A stretch of DNA of 46,490 bases from positions 1 through 46,490 of the forward strand of contig JBOGEN010000005.1 in the NCBI GenBank assembly GCA_050743265.1. Direction: 5' to 3'. The DNA is from JBOGEN01 sp050743265. GTDB lineage: Bacteria > Actinomycetota > Actinomycetes > JBOGEN01. The notes beneath the pieces were generated by a model, which had not been told where the DNA came from, did no database searches, and worked only from the letters and a program-made list of their open reading frames with translations. The position numbers and the translations under genes are program-made. The number at the start of each line of letters is the position of its first letter. The stretch's first letter is position 1. Of the stretch, positions 36,779 through 44,379 are shown piece by piece.

Positions 36779-37985
36779 GGAACACCGCGAACAGCGCCGG
36801 CTGCCGGGCCACGAGCTCGAGCCGGCCACCGTCCGCCTCGGCCAGCGCCCGCGCGAGCGACAGGCCCAGACCCGTGCCGCGACGGCCGCTGACCGCACGC
36901 TCGAACAGCTGCCCGGCCAGCGCCGCGGGCACCCCGGGACCCTCGTCCGTGACCTCGAGGACCACGGACCCGGTCGTCTCGCGGGTCCGCAGGGTGACCA
37001 CCCCGGCGCCGTGCACGAGCGAGTTCTCCAGCAGCGTGGCGAGGACCTGGGCGAGTCCACCCGGGCTGCCGAGGGCCACCAGCCCCCGGCGGCCCTCCAC
37101 GACGAGGTGGCGGCCCGCCTTCTCGAACACCGGCCGCCACTCCTGCAGCTGCTGGTCGATGACGCCGTCCAGGGGGGTGGGCACGGCCGGCGTGTGCGCC
37201 TCCCGGGTCTGCGCGAGCAGCTGGTCGATGACACCGGTCAGCCGCTCGACCTGGGCGAGCGCCGCGGTCGCCTCCTCCTCGACGACCTCACCGTCGCCCG
37301 CCGCGAGGATCTCCTCGAGCCGCATCGAGAGCGCGGTGAGCGGCGTGCGCAGCTGGTGCGAGATGTCCATCGCCAGCCGACGCTCCGCGGCGAGCATCCG
37401 CTGCACCCGGTCCGCGCTGCGCGTGAGCTGCACGGCGACCCGGTCCAGCTCGGGCACGTCGTACCGGCGGTTCCGGGCGGGACGGTCCCAGCCGATCCGC
37501 TCCGCGGCGTACGCCAGGTCGAGGAGCGGCGCGGTGAGCCGCCGCCCCTGCCACACGGCGAGGCCGATCGCGACGACCACCGCGAGGGCGGCCGCGCCCC
37601 CGACGATGCCCCACAGCTGGGCCTTGCGGGCGCGGGTCTCCTCGGGCGAGACGGCGACCTGGACCATCGTGCCGGTCTGGCCCGAGGCCGTGGCCACGAG
37701 CCGTTGCCCGGCGATGGACCGCCCGGCGGTCACCGTCCGGCCGTCCGGCATCGAGACCAGCGCCTCGCGCTCGGGGCTCAGCACACGGTCGACCAGGTCG
37801 CGGGTGACGTCCGTCTCGCGTTCCTCGGACTCGACCGCCGCGAGCACGCGCTGGGCGTCACGCCCCAGCCCGGCCTTGGCCTGGTCGTCGATGAGGTACG
37901 CGCCGATCACGCCCAGCGGGACGCCGACGAGGGCCACCGCCACGACGACGACGGCCAGGGTGGAGACGATGAGCCGCCTACGCAC
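36762..37985 (-). CDS. Sensor histidine kinase
   Basis: The 407-residue kinase has two membrane helices (about 7-31 and 123-144) flanking a roughly 90-residue extracytoplasmic sensor. A HAMP-like segment follows, then the H-box MDISHQLRTPLTALS with phospho-accepting His210. The ATP-binding domain has the N-box ATLLENSLVHG, G1 VTDEGPGVP and G2 GRRGTGLGLSLARALAEADGG. It is EnvZ/OmpR-class in layout. It starts 9 nt after the response regulator stop, so the two form an operon. The signal it senses cannot be inferred; neighbours suggest envelope or metabolic genes but nothing specific. Confidence 0.92.
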   Translation of the reverse strand: MRRRLIVSTLAVVVVAVALVGVPLGVIGAYLIDDQAKAGLGRDAQRVLAAVESEERETDVTRDLVDRVLSPEREALVSMPDGRTVTAGRSIAGQRLVATASGQTGTMVQVAVSPEETRARKAQLWGIVGGAAALAVVVAIGLAVWQGRRLTAPLLDLAYAAERIGWDRPARNRRYDVPELDRVAVQLTRSADRVQRMLAAERRLAMDISHQLRTPLTALSMRLEEILAAGDGEVVEEEATAALAQVERLTGVIDQLLAQTREAHTPAVPTPLDGVIDQQLQEWRPVFEKAGRHLVVEGRRGLVALGSPGGLAQVLATLLENSLVHGAGVVTLRTRETTGSVVLEVTDEGPGVPAALAGQLFERAVSGRRGTGLGLSLARALAEADGGRLELVARQPALFAVFLSAAE

Positions 37986-37994
37986 CTGGCCGCG

Positions 37995-38666
37995 TCACCC
38001 CCGCTCGAAGCGGAACCCCACACCACGCACCGTGGTGATGTACTTCGGCGACTGGGCGTCGTCGCCGAGCTTGCGGCGGAGCCACGAGATGTGCATGTCG
38101 AGCGTCTTCGTGGACGCGTACCAGTTCGCGTCCCAGACCTCGCGCATGAGCTGGTCCCTCGGCACGACCTTGCCCGCGTCGCGGACGAGCACCCGCAGCA
38201 GGTCGAACTCCTTGGCGGTGAGCGCCAGCTCCTGGTCGCCGATCCAGGCCCGGTGCGACTCCGGGTCGACGCGAACGTCCCCGGTGCCGCCGCTGATCTC
38301 CGCGCTGCCGCGGCGGAGCAGGGCGCGGACCCGGGCCAGCAGCTCCGCGAGACGGAACTGCTTGGTCACGTAGTCGTCCGCGCCAGCGTCCAGACCGACG
38401 ACCGTGTCCACCTCGTCCGCGCGGGCGGTCAGCACGAGGACGGGGGCGGTACAGCCCTCGCCCCGCATGCGGCGGGCCACCTCGAGCCCGTCCATCTCGG
38501 GCAGCCCGAGGTCGAGGACGAGCAGGTCGACCCCGCCGGCCCGGACGCGCTCGAGCGCCGAGGGGCCGTCACCGCACACCTCGACCTCGTAGCCGTCCCG
38601 GCGCAGCGCCCGGGCCAGCGGCTCGGCGATGGCGGTGTCGTCCTCTGCGAGTAGCACGCGGGCCAT
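37995..38666 (-). CDS. OmpR-family response regulator
   Basis: The 223-residue regulator has a receiver domain with D9, D10 and phospho-accepting D52 (LLVLDLGLPEMDG), T80 and K102, followed by a winged-helix DNA-binding domain (LTAKEFDLLRVLVRDAGKVVPRDQLM, SWLRRKLGDDAQSPKYITTVRGVGFRF). The position after Lys102 is Gln103 instead of the common Pro (YVTKQF). ATG 38666 follows a TACGAT -10 box (38679-38674) at 13 nt, so the mRNA is probably leaderless. It is paired with the kinase downstream. Confidence 0.93.
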   Translation of the reverse strand: MARVLLAEDDTAIAEPLARALRRDGYEVEVCGDGPSALERVRAGGVDLLVLDLGLPEMDGLEVARRMRGEGCTAPVLVLTARADEVDTVVGLDAGADDYVTKQFRLAELLARVRALLRRGSAEISGGTGDVRVDPESHRAWIGDQELALTAKEFDLLRVLVRDAGKVVPRDQLMREVWDANWYASTKTLDMHISWLRRKLGDDAQSPKYITTVRGVGFRFERG

Positions 38667-38673
38667 GGCGACG

Positions 38674-38679
38674 ATCGTA
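38674..38679 (-). promoter_or_regulatory. -10 box TACGAT for leaderless response regulator gene
   Basis: The first base of TACGAT is 13 nt upstream of the ATG, placing the transcription start at about 1 nt before the start codon. There is no Shine-Dalgarno sequence. Confidence 0.5.
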
Positions 38680-38745
38680 AGGCGACCCCCCTCGCCCGCG
38701 CGCTCGGCCAGACCCGAACCTCCTGAACCGCCCATCGCCACCTCC

Positions 38746-40227
38746 TCACATCACCGGTCGGCCGCGGGCCAGCAGGTCCGCGGCCCGCTCGCCGACCATG
38801 AGGACGGCGACCATGGGGTCCACGGACGGCAGGGTGGGGAACACCGAGGCGTCCGCGACGCGCAGGTTGGCCAGGCCCCGTACCCGCAGCTGAGGGTCGA
38901 GCACCGCGGCGGGGTCGTCGTCCGGGCCGATCGCAGCGGTCCCCGCCGTGTGGTGGGCGGTGCCGACCGCCCCGCGGACGTACTCGACCAGGCCGTCGGC
39001 CTCGGCCACCCCGGGCCCGGGGGCCGCCTCGTCGTCCACCCAGTCCGCCAGCGGGCCGGCTACCGCCACCTCCCGGGCCAGCCGTACGCCGTCGGCCAGC
39101 GCCGCCGCGTCGAGGCCGTCGCCGTCGCTGAGGTGCCCGAGGTCGACCTCGGCCGCAGCGGACGGGTCGTCGCTGGTCAGCCGGACGCTGCCCCGGCTGC
39201 GCGGATGCGCCACCCCGACCTGGACGCCCACCGCATGCGCCGGGACCTTGTGCCCGAGGCGCTGCAGCTGTGCGGTCGGCAGCTCGCCGGACAGGCGGAA
39301 GCGCAGGCCGGGAACGCTGGCCGCGGCGTCGCGCCGGGTGAAGGCCATCGCCTCGCCACCGGTCGCCTCGCCGGACGCCCTCCCCGGCGGCGTGTCGGTT
39401 GTCCTCCCGTTCGTCTTCCCCGTCGTGGTGGTGGACTGCCCCTTCCCGGTGGACAGCGCCACCGGGACCACGGGGTGGTCGAGCAGGTTCGCGCCCACCC
39501 CGGGAAGGTCGGCCACGACTTCCAGGCCGAGCGCACGCAGCGCGTCGGCCGGGCCCAGGCCGGAGAGCATGAGAAGCCGGGGCGTCTCCACGGCCCCGGC
39601 GCAGAGCACGACCTCGTCGGCGTGCAGCACCTGCTCGGTGCCGTCCTGGCCCCGGACGCACACCGCCGAGACCCGGCCGTCCGTCACCAGCAGGCGGTAC
39701 GCCCGCGTGTGCGTGTGGACGGTGAGGTTCGGCCGGCTGAGGAACGGGTCCAGGTACGTCCCGGGCACCGAGGTCCAAGCGTCCGCGGGGTCCGCTGGGG
39801 CCGCGGCGTCCGTGTCCGGCCGGAGTGCCACCGGGGCGAAGCCGGCGCCCTCGGCGAACGGCTCGATGTTGAAGTCCTCGACCTCGGGGACGCCCCACGC
39901 GTCGGACGCGGCCGCGACGAACGCCTCGGCGAGGGGTCCGCGGCCGCCCGGGGCCACGGGCCGGATGGTGGGCAGCAGCCGTACCCAGTACGGGGACATC
40001 GCGAGGTGCTCCCACCCGCGGGCCCCGGCGGCGACCCAGTCCTGCCAGTCACCCGGCAGCGGGCGGAAGGCGGTCCGGACGCACCCGTCGTCCGCGGGAC
40101 CGGGCCCGTCCTCGACGAGGCAGACCGTCCGGTCGAGGTCCTCGGTGAGCCGCGAGGCGACCACCGCACCGGCGGCGCCCCCACCGACGACGACGACCGC
40201 GTACGCGGCGTCTTCGTGACCGACCAC
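38746..40227 (-). CDS. GMC family FAD oxidoreductase (choline dehydrogenase-like)
   Basis: The 493-residue flavoprotein has the dinucleotide fold YAVVVVGGGAAGAVVASRLTE, the GMC signature EVVLCAGAVETPRLLMLSGLGPA and GANLLDHPVVPVAL, and the C-terminal GTAHHTAGTAAIG with the catalytic His. The second active-site position, usually His or Asn in a block such as SGNTNAP, reads PSVDPMVAVLMVGERAADLL. Residues about 254-291 form a Thr/Gly/Lys-rich insert. It is shorter than BetA choline dehydrogenase. It lies 43 nt downstream of a betaine-aldehyde-dehydrogenase-like gene, so oxidation of an alcohol to an aldehyde and then an acid is the natural reading. The substrate is unproven. Confidence 0.87.
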   Translation of the reverse strand: MVGHEDAAYAVVVVGGGAAGAVVASRLTEDLDRTVCLVEDGPGPADDGCVRTAFRPLPGDWQDWVAAGARGWEHLAMSPYWVRLLPTIRPVAPGGRGPLAEAFVAAASDAWGVPEVEDFNIEPFAEGAGFAPVALRPDTDAAAPADPADAWTSVPGTYLDPFLSRPNLTVHTHTRAYRLLVTDGRVSAVCVRGQDGTEQVLHADEVVLCAGAVETPRLLMLSGLGPADALRALGLEVVADLPGVGANLLDHPVVPVALSTGKGQSTTTTGKTNGRTTDTPPGRASGEATGGEAMAFTRRDAAASVPGLRFRLSGELPTAQLQRLGHKVPAHAVGVQVGVAHPRSRGSVRLTSDDPSAAAEVDLGHLSDGDGLDAAALADGVRLAREVAVAGPLADWVDDEAAPGPGVAEADGLVEYVRGAVGTAHHTAGTAAIGPDDDPAAVLDPQLRVRGLANLRVADASVFPTLPSVDPMVAVLMVGERAADLLARGRPVM

Positions 40228-40270
40228 GTGCGCTCCTCACTCTCGTCCGGCGCCCCCTCCCGGTGCGGGT

Positions 40271-41740
40271 TCAGCCTCGGAACCAGCCCATCGGCGCGGG
40301 GTTGACGTTCTGGTAGATGTGCTTGGTCTCGCAGTACTCGTCCATCCCGGCGAGCCCGAGCTCCCGCCCGATCCCCGACTGCTTCATGCCGCCCCACTCG
40401 GCCTGCGGCAGGTACGGGTGGTAGTCGTTGATCCAGATCGTGCCGTGCCGCAGCCGGTGCGCGACCCGCTGGGCGCGGTTGGCGTCCCCGGTCCATACCG
40501 CGCCGGCGAGACCGTACACGGTGTCGTTGGCCAGCCTGACCGCGTGGTCCTCGTCCGTGAACCGCTCCACCGTGACCACGGGGCCGAAGACCTCCTCCTG
40601 CACGATCCGCATGTCGGTGCGGCAGCCGTCCAGCACGGTGGGCCGGTAGAAGAAGCCCTTCGCCAGGTTCGGCTCCGTGGGGCGCTCGCCGCCCGTCCGC
40701 AGGACGGCGCCCTCCTCGAGGCCGATCCGGACGTAGCCCTCGACCTTCTCCCGGTGCTGCGCGGAGACGAGGGGGCCGCACTCGGTGTCCGGGTCGAGGC
40801 CGTTGCCCAGCCGGATCCGCGAGGCATGGTCGGCCAGCGCGGTCACGAACGCGTCGGCGACCCCCTCCTGCACGAGGAGCCGGGCCCCGGCCGAGCAGAC
40901 CTGGCCGGAGTGGAAGAACGCCCCGGCCAGCGCGTACTCGACCGCCAGGTCGAAGTCGGCGTCGTCGAACACCACGTTGGGGTTCTTGCCGCCCAGCTCG
41001 AGCGCGATCTTCTTCACGGTGGCGGAGGCCGCGGCCATGACCTTGCGCCCGGACACGAGCCCCCCGGTGAACGAGACGAGGTCCACGCCCGGGTGCTCGG
41101 CCAGGACGGCACCCACGTTCGGCCCGTCACCGAGCACGAGGTTGACCACCCCGTCGGGGACGCCGGCCTCGACGAGCAGCTCGGCGAGCTTCACCGTGGT
41201 CAGCGGGGTGACCTCGCTCGGCTTCATCACGACCGTGTTGCCGGCGGCGAGCGCGGGGGCCACCTTCCAGGACATCTGCAGCAGCGGGTAGTTCCAGGGC
41301 GCGATCAGCGTGCAGACACCGACCGGCTCCTTCACGACGCGGCTGAGCGCGTCCGGGCTGCCCGCGTCCACGACGCGCCCGGCCTCCTTGTCGGCGAGAC
41401 CCGCGTAGTAGCGGAAGACGCTCACCACGTCGTCCACGTCGACCCCGCCCTCGACGAGGGTCTTGCCGGTGTCGAGCGACTCGGTCCTCGCGATCTCGTC
41501 CCGGTCCCGCAGGAGCAGGTCGGCCACCCGGGCGAGGAGGGCCCCCCGCTGCACGGCCGGGGTCCCCGGCCAGGGCCCGTCGTCGAAGGCGGCGCGTGCG
41601 GCCTCGACGGCCCGGGCGGCGTCGGTCGCGTCCCCCTCGTCGACCACGGTCACGATGCTCTGGTCGTACGGGTTGACCACGTCACGGGTGCCGCCGGCGG
41701 AGGCGGCAACCCACTGACCACCGATGAGCAGGCTCGGCAC
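40271..41740 (-). CDS. Aldehyde dehydrogenase, betaine-aldehyde dehydrogenase-like
   Basis: The 489-residue NAD(P)-dependent enzyme has the catalytic Cys282 (GQVCSAG), the general-base Glu248 (ALELGGKNPN), the NAD-binding VSFTGGLVSGRKVM and APWNYPLLQMSWKVAPALAAGN. The C-terminal region has IWINDYHPYLPQAEWGGMKQSGIGRELG and ETKHIYQNVNP, wording typical of betaine aldehyde dehydrogenases. With the GMC oxidoreductase downstream it could turn choline into glycine betaine, an osmoprotectant. No BetI regulator or choline transporter is present. GTG 41740 has GGGAG upstream. Confidence 0.9.
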   Translation of the reverse strand: MPSLLIGGQWVAASAGGTRDVVNPYDQSIVTVVDEGDATDAARAVEAARAAFDDGPWPGTPAVQRGALLARVADLLLRDRDEIARTESLDTGKTLVEGGVDVDDVVSVFRYYAGLADKEAGRVVDAGSPDALSRVVKEPVGVCTLIAPWNYPLLQMSWKVAPALAAGNTVVMKPSEVTPLTTVKLAELLVEAGVPDGVVNLVLGDGPNVGAVLAEHPGVDLVSFTGGLVSGRKVMAAASATVKKIALELGGKNPNVVFDDADFDLAVEYALAGAFFHSGQVCSAGARLLVQEGVADAFVTALADHASRIRLGNGLDPDTECGPLVSAQHREKVEGYVRIGLEEGAVLRTGGERPTEPNLAKGFFYRPTVLDGCRTDMRIVQEEVFGPVVTVERFTDEDHAVRLANDTVYGLAGAVWTGDANRAQRVAHRLRHGTIWINDYHPYLPQAEWGGMKQSGIGRELGLAGMDEYCETKHIYQNVNPAPMGWFRG

Positions 41741-41856
41741 GACGACTCCCGGCGCTGTCGGGGGCAGAGGGGAACCGGTGGCGCAGCCGGACTACCCGCC
41801 CCCTACCCGACCACGGATCGGGGCAACCGCGCGACCCGCGCCACCGACTCGACCCC

Positions 41857-41871
41857 GCCCGCTCAGCGGGC
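41857..41871 (-). terminator. Hairpin after the acyl-CoA carboxylase gene
   Basis: GCCCGC-TCA-GCGGGC (plus 1 bp) forms a short perfect stem about 20 nt past the minus-strand stop codon at 41889. It separates the carboxylase from the downstream aldehyde dehydrogenase gene. Confidence 0.5.
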
Positions 41872-41888
41872 AGAGGCCACCAGTCGGC

Positions 41889-43448
41889 TCAAACCGGCGT
41901 GATGCCGTGCCGGCGGCGGGAGAACGACCGGTCCTTGCCCGCGTACGCGAGGTAGCGCTGGACGAGCGCGGCGCGCAGGTGCTCGGGCGGCACGATGTCG
42001 TCGACCACGAGCTCGGAGGCGAGCCGCACGATGTCGATGTCGGTCTCGTACTCGTCGCGCTTGGCCTTGACGAACGCCTCGCGCTCGGACTCGTCCTCGA
42101 TCGCTGCGATCTTGTTCGCGTACACCGCGTTGACGGCCGCCTCGGCCCCCATCACGGCGATCTTGGCGGTCGGCAGGGCCAGGGTGGCGTCCGGCTCGAA
42201 GCCGGGCCCGGCCATCGCGTAGAGACCCGCGCCGTACGCCTTGCGGACGACCACGCAGATCTTCGGCACGGTGGCCTCGGAGATCGCCGAGATCATCTTG
42301 GCGCCGTGCCGGATGATGCCCTGCTTCTCCACGGCGGTGCCGACCATGAAGCCGGGGACGTCCGCGAGGAAGAGCAGGGGGACGTTGAACGCGTCGCACA
42401 TCTGCACGAAGCGCGTGGCCTTGTCCGCGGAGTCGACGAAGAGCACGCCGCCCTTGAACATCGGGTTGCTCGCGACGACGCCGACGACCCGGCCGTCCAG
42501 GCGGGCGAGCCCGACGGTGAGCTCCCGCGCCCACCGGGCGTGCACCTCGGTGAACGTGCCCTCGTCGACCACGCCGCGCACGAACCGCCGCATGTCGAAA
42601 GCCTGCCGCTCGCTCTCGGGGACGAGCGCGCCGAGGTCGACGTCCTCGGGCGGACGCGGCGGGGCGGAGGGCGGCTCGCCCTGCCACGACGACGGCAGGA
42701 AGGAGAGGTAGCGCCGGACGGCGTCGAGCGCCTCGGGCTCGTCCTTCGCGAGGTAGTGGCCGACGCCCGAGACCGAGCAGTGCATCGCCGCACCGCCCAT
42801 CTCCTCGAGGGTCGTCTTCTCCTTGACGACCATCTCGACCATGCGGGGGCTGCCGAGGTACATCGACGCGTTTCCCTCGACCATGACGTTGAGGTCGCAG
42901 AACGCGGGGATGTACGCCCCACCCGCCGCGGACGGGCCGAACAGCGCGCAGATCTGCGGCACGGACCCGGACGCGCGGACCTGCGTGTGGAAGATCTTGC
43001 CGGCGCCGCGGCGGCCCGGGAACATCGCCACCTGGTCGGTGATCCGCGCGCCTGCCGAGTCCACCAGGTAGACCATCGGGACGCCGAGCCGGTACGCGGT
43101 CTCGATGATGCGGATGATCTTCTCGACCGTCCGCGCGCCCCACGACCCGGCCTTGACCGTCGAGTCGTTCGCCATGAGGCACACCGGTCGCCCGTCCACC
43201 GTGGCCGAGCCGGTGACCACCCCGTCCGCGGGAAGGTCCCCGGCGGTGACGTTGGCGAACACCCCGTCCTCGACGAACGAGCCCTCGTCGACCAGCAGCC
43301 TGATGCGCTCGCGGGCGAAGAGCTTGCCCCTGCCCGCGTTGGCCTCGTGGTACCGCGGAGCCCCGCCCTTCTCCACGCTCGCCTTGAGGTCGGCCACCGG
43401 AGGGTGCTCGGGCATCGGGTTGTGCGGCATCAGGTCGCCGTCGGTCAC
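41889..43448 (-). CDS. Acyl-CoA carboxylase beta subunit (carboxyltransferase)
   Basis: The 519-residue protein is the carboxyltransferase of a biotin-dependent acyl-CoA carboxylase, such as propionyl- or methylcrotonyl-CoA carboxylase. Family blocks are ARERIRLLVDEGSFVE, MANDSTVKAGSWGARTVEKIIRI, IFHTQVRASGSVPQICALFGPSAAGGAYIPAF, FLADVPGFMVGTAVEKQGIIRHGAKM and AYGAGLYAMAGPGFEP. The QICALFGPSAAGGAY oxyanion region is intact. No biotin carboxylase or epsilon gene is adjacent, so partners must lie elsewhere. GTG 43448 follows GAGG at 5 nt; GTG 43454 is the alternative. A TAGGCT -10 box (43502-43497) gives a leader of about 40 nt. Confidence 0.93.
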   Translation of the reverse strand: MTDGDLMPHNPMPEHPPVADLKASVEKGGAPRYHEANAGRGKLFARERIRLLVDEGSFVEDGVFANVTAGDLPADGVVTGSATVDGRPVCLMANDSTVKAGSWGARTVEKIIRIIETAYRLGVPMVYLVDSAGARITDQVAMFPGRRGAGKIFHTQVRASGSVPQICALFGPSAAGGAYIPAFCDLNVMVEGNASMYLGSPRMVEMVVKEKTTLEEMGGAAMHCSVSGVGHYLAKDEPEALDAVRRYLSFLPSSWQGEPPSAPPRPPEDVDLGALVPESERQAFDMRRFVRGVVDEGTFTEVHARWARELTVGLARLDGRVVGVVASNPMFKGGVLFVDSADKATRFVQMCDAFNVPLLFLADVPGFMVGTAVEKQGIIRHGAKMISAISEATVPKICVVVRKAYGAGLYAMAGPGFEPDATLALPTAKIAVMGAEAAVNAVYANKIAAIEDESEREAFVKAKRDEYETDIDIVRLASELVVDDIVPPEHLRAALVQRYLAYAGKDRSFSRRRHGITPV

Positions 43449-43496
43449 GGTCACCTCGTCGTCGGTGGGGGCGCCGGGTCGTGCCGGCTGCGCCGC

Positions 43497-43502
43497 AGCC
43501 TA
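43497..43502 (-). promoter_or_regulatory. Candidate -10 box TAGGCT for the acyl-CoA carboxylase gene
   Basis: TAGGCT lies about 50 nt before the GTG and 24 nt after the end of the DUF6457 gene. It would separate this gene from the selenium/molybdenum operon upstream. Confidence 0.45.
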
Positions 43503-43525
43503 ATCCGGCCTCGGGCGGCGCGGAG

Positions 43526-43777
43526 TCAGTCCTCGGACGGCGGCACCAGGTCGGTCACCTGCCGAGCCAGGTCGGGCAGCGCGGCGACCGGGTCGTCCGC
43601 CCGGGCCGCGGCGAGGCCCAGCAGGAACGCCGTCACGGGCGCGGCCGGGCGGGCCACCCCGTGGGCGACGTCGCGGGCCACGTCGAGGACCAGCCGGGTC
43701 GCCTCGTCCCGCTGCACGGCGTCGGCGATGCCCAGGTGGTCCACGACCTGCCGGGTCCAGTCGTCCATCGTGCTCAT
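43526..43777 (-). CDS. DUF6457-like small protein
   Basis: The 83-residue protein (MSTMDDWTRQVVDHLGIADAV ...) is all-helical in appearance and matches from memory the DUF6457 domain, which often sits beside or is fused to MobA-like nucleotidyltransferases. Its ATG overlaps the mobA stop by 4 nt (ATGA), so it is made with MobA. It has no metal-binding motif, signal peptide or membrane helix. Role unknown; a partner for molybdenum cofactor maturation is inferred from position only. Confidence 0.72.
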   Translation of the reverse strand: MSTMDDWTRQVVDHLGIADAVQRDEATRLVLDVARDVAHGVARPAAPVTAFLLGLAAARADDPVAALPDLARQVTDLVPPSED

Positions 43778-44379
43778 GCCTGTCCTCTCGCTCGCGCTGC
43801 ATCGACATCGTCCGGCGTGTCGCAGTCGAACCAGGGCGGCGCCCCGGGACGGGACGGGAGCCGGACGCGGCACACCTGCTGGTCCCGGTAGACCCGCCGT
43901 AGCGACATCCCGTCCAGCGGGGCCAGGCCGGCGAGCAGGGGGCGCAGCACGTCCGTGCGCCAGCACGCCAGCAGCCACTGGTCGGCGCCCTCGTCGTCGA
44001 CGGCCACGGCCACGCCGGCGACCGGGTCCGAGAGCAGTGCCTCGACGAGCGCGCGGACGTCCTCGCCGGTGACGAACGGGAGGTCCGCGGCGAGCGTCAC
44101 CACCACGGGGGCCGTGACGTGCTCCACGCCCGCGGCCAGCGCGGATACCGGCCCGGAGCCGGGCGGGTCCTCCCGGGTCGCGACGTCGACGCTCACGTCC
44201 TCCCGGCCCGGCCCCACCAGCACGACCCGGGACGCGTCCGCGGCGGCGCCCACGACACGGGCGGCCATCGAGCGCCCGGACACGTCGAGGCCCGGCTTGT
44301 CGACCCCGCCGAGACGTCGGGCCCTGCCACCGGCCAGGACGACCGCGTCGAACGCCGTGGCGCCTCCGGTCGTGGTCAT
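43774..44379 (-). CDS. mobA: Molybdenum cofactor guanylyltransferase-like protein
   Basis: The 201-residue protein has the MobA pattern FDAVVLAGGRARRLGGVDKPGLDVSG (NTP loop and Lys), VTLAADLPFVTGEDVRALVEAL (metal Asp), and a C-terminal FDCDTPDDVDAAR block. MobA attaches GMP to molybdopterin for enzymes of the DMSO reductase/formate dehydrogenase type. It overlaps selB by 4 nt, which links the molybdenum cofactor step to selenocysteine insertion. Length is normal. Specificity for GTP over CTP (as in MocA) is not decided by the motifs alone. Confidence 0.85.
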   Translation of the reverse strand: MTTTGGATAFDAVVLAGGRARRLGGVDKPGLDVSGRSMAARVVGAAADASRVVLVGPGREDVSVDVATREDPPGSGPVSALAAGVEHVTAPVVVTLAADLPFVTGEDVRALVEALLSDPVAGVAVAVDDEGADQWLLACWRTDVLRPLLAGLAPLDGMSLRRVYRDQQVCRVRLPSRPGAPPWFDCDTPDDVDAARARGQA

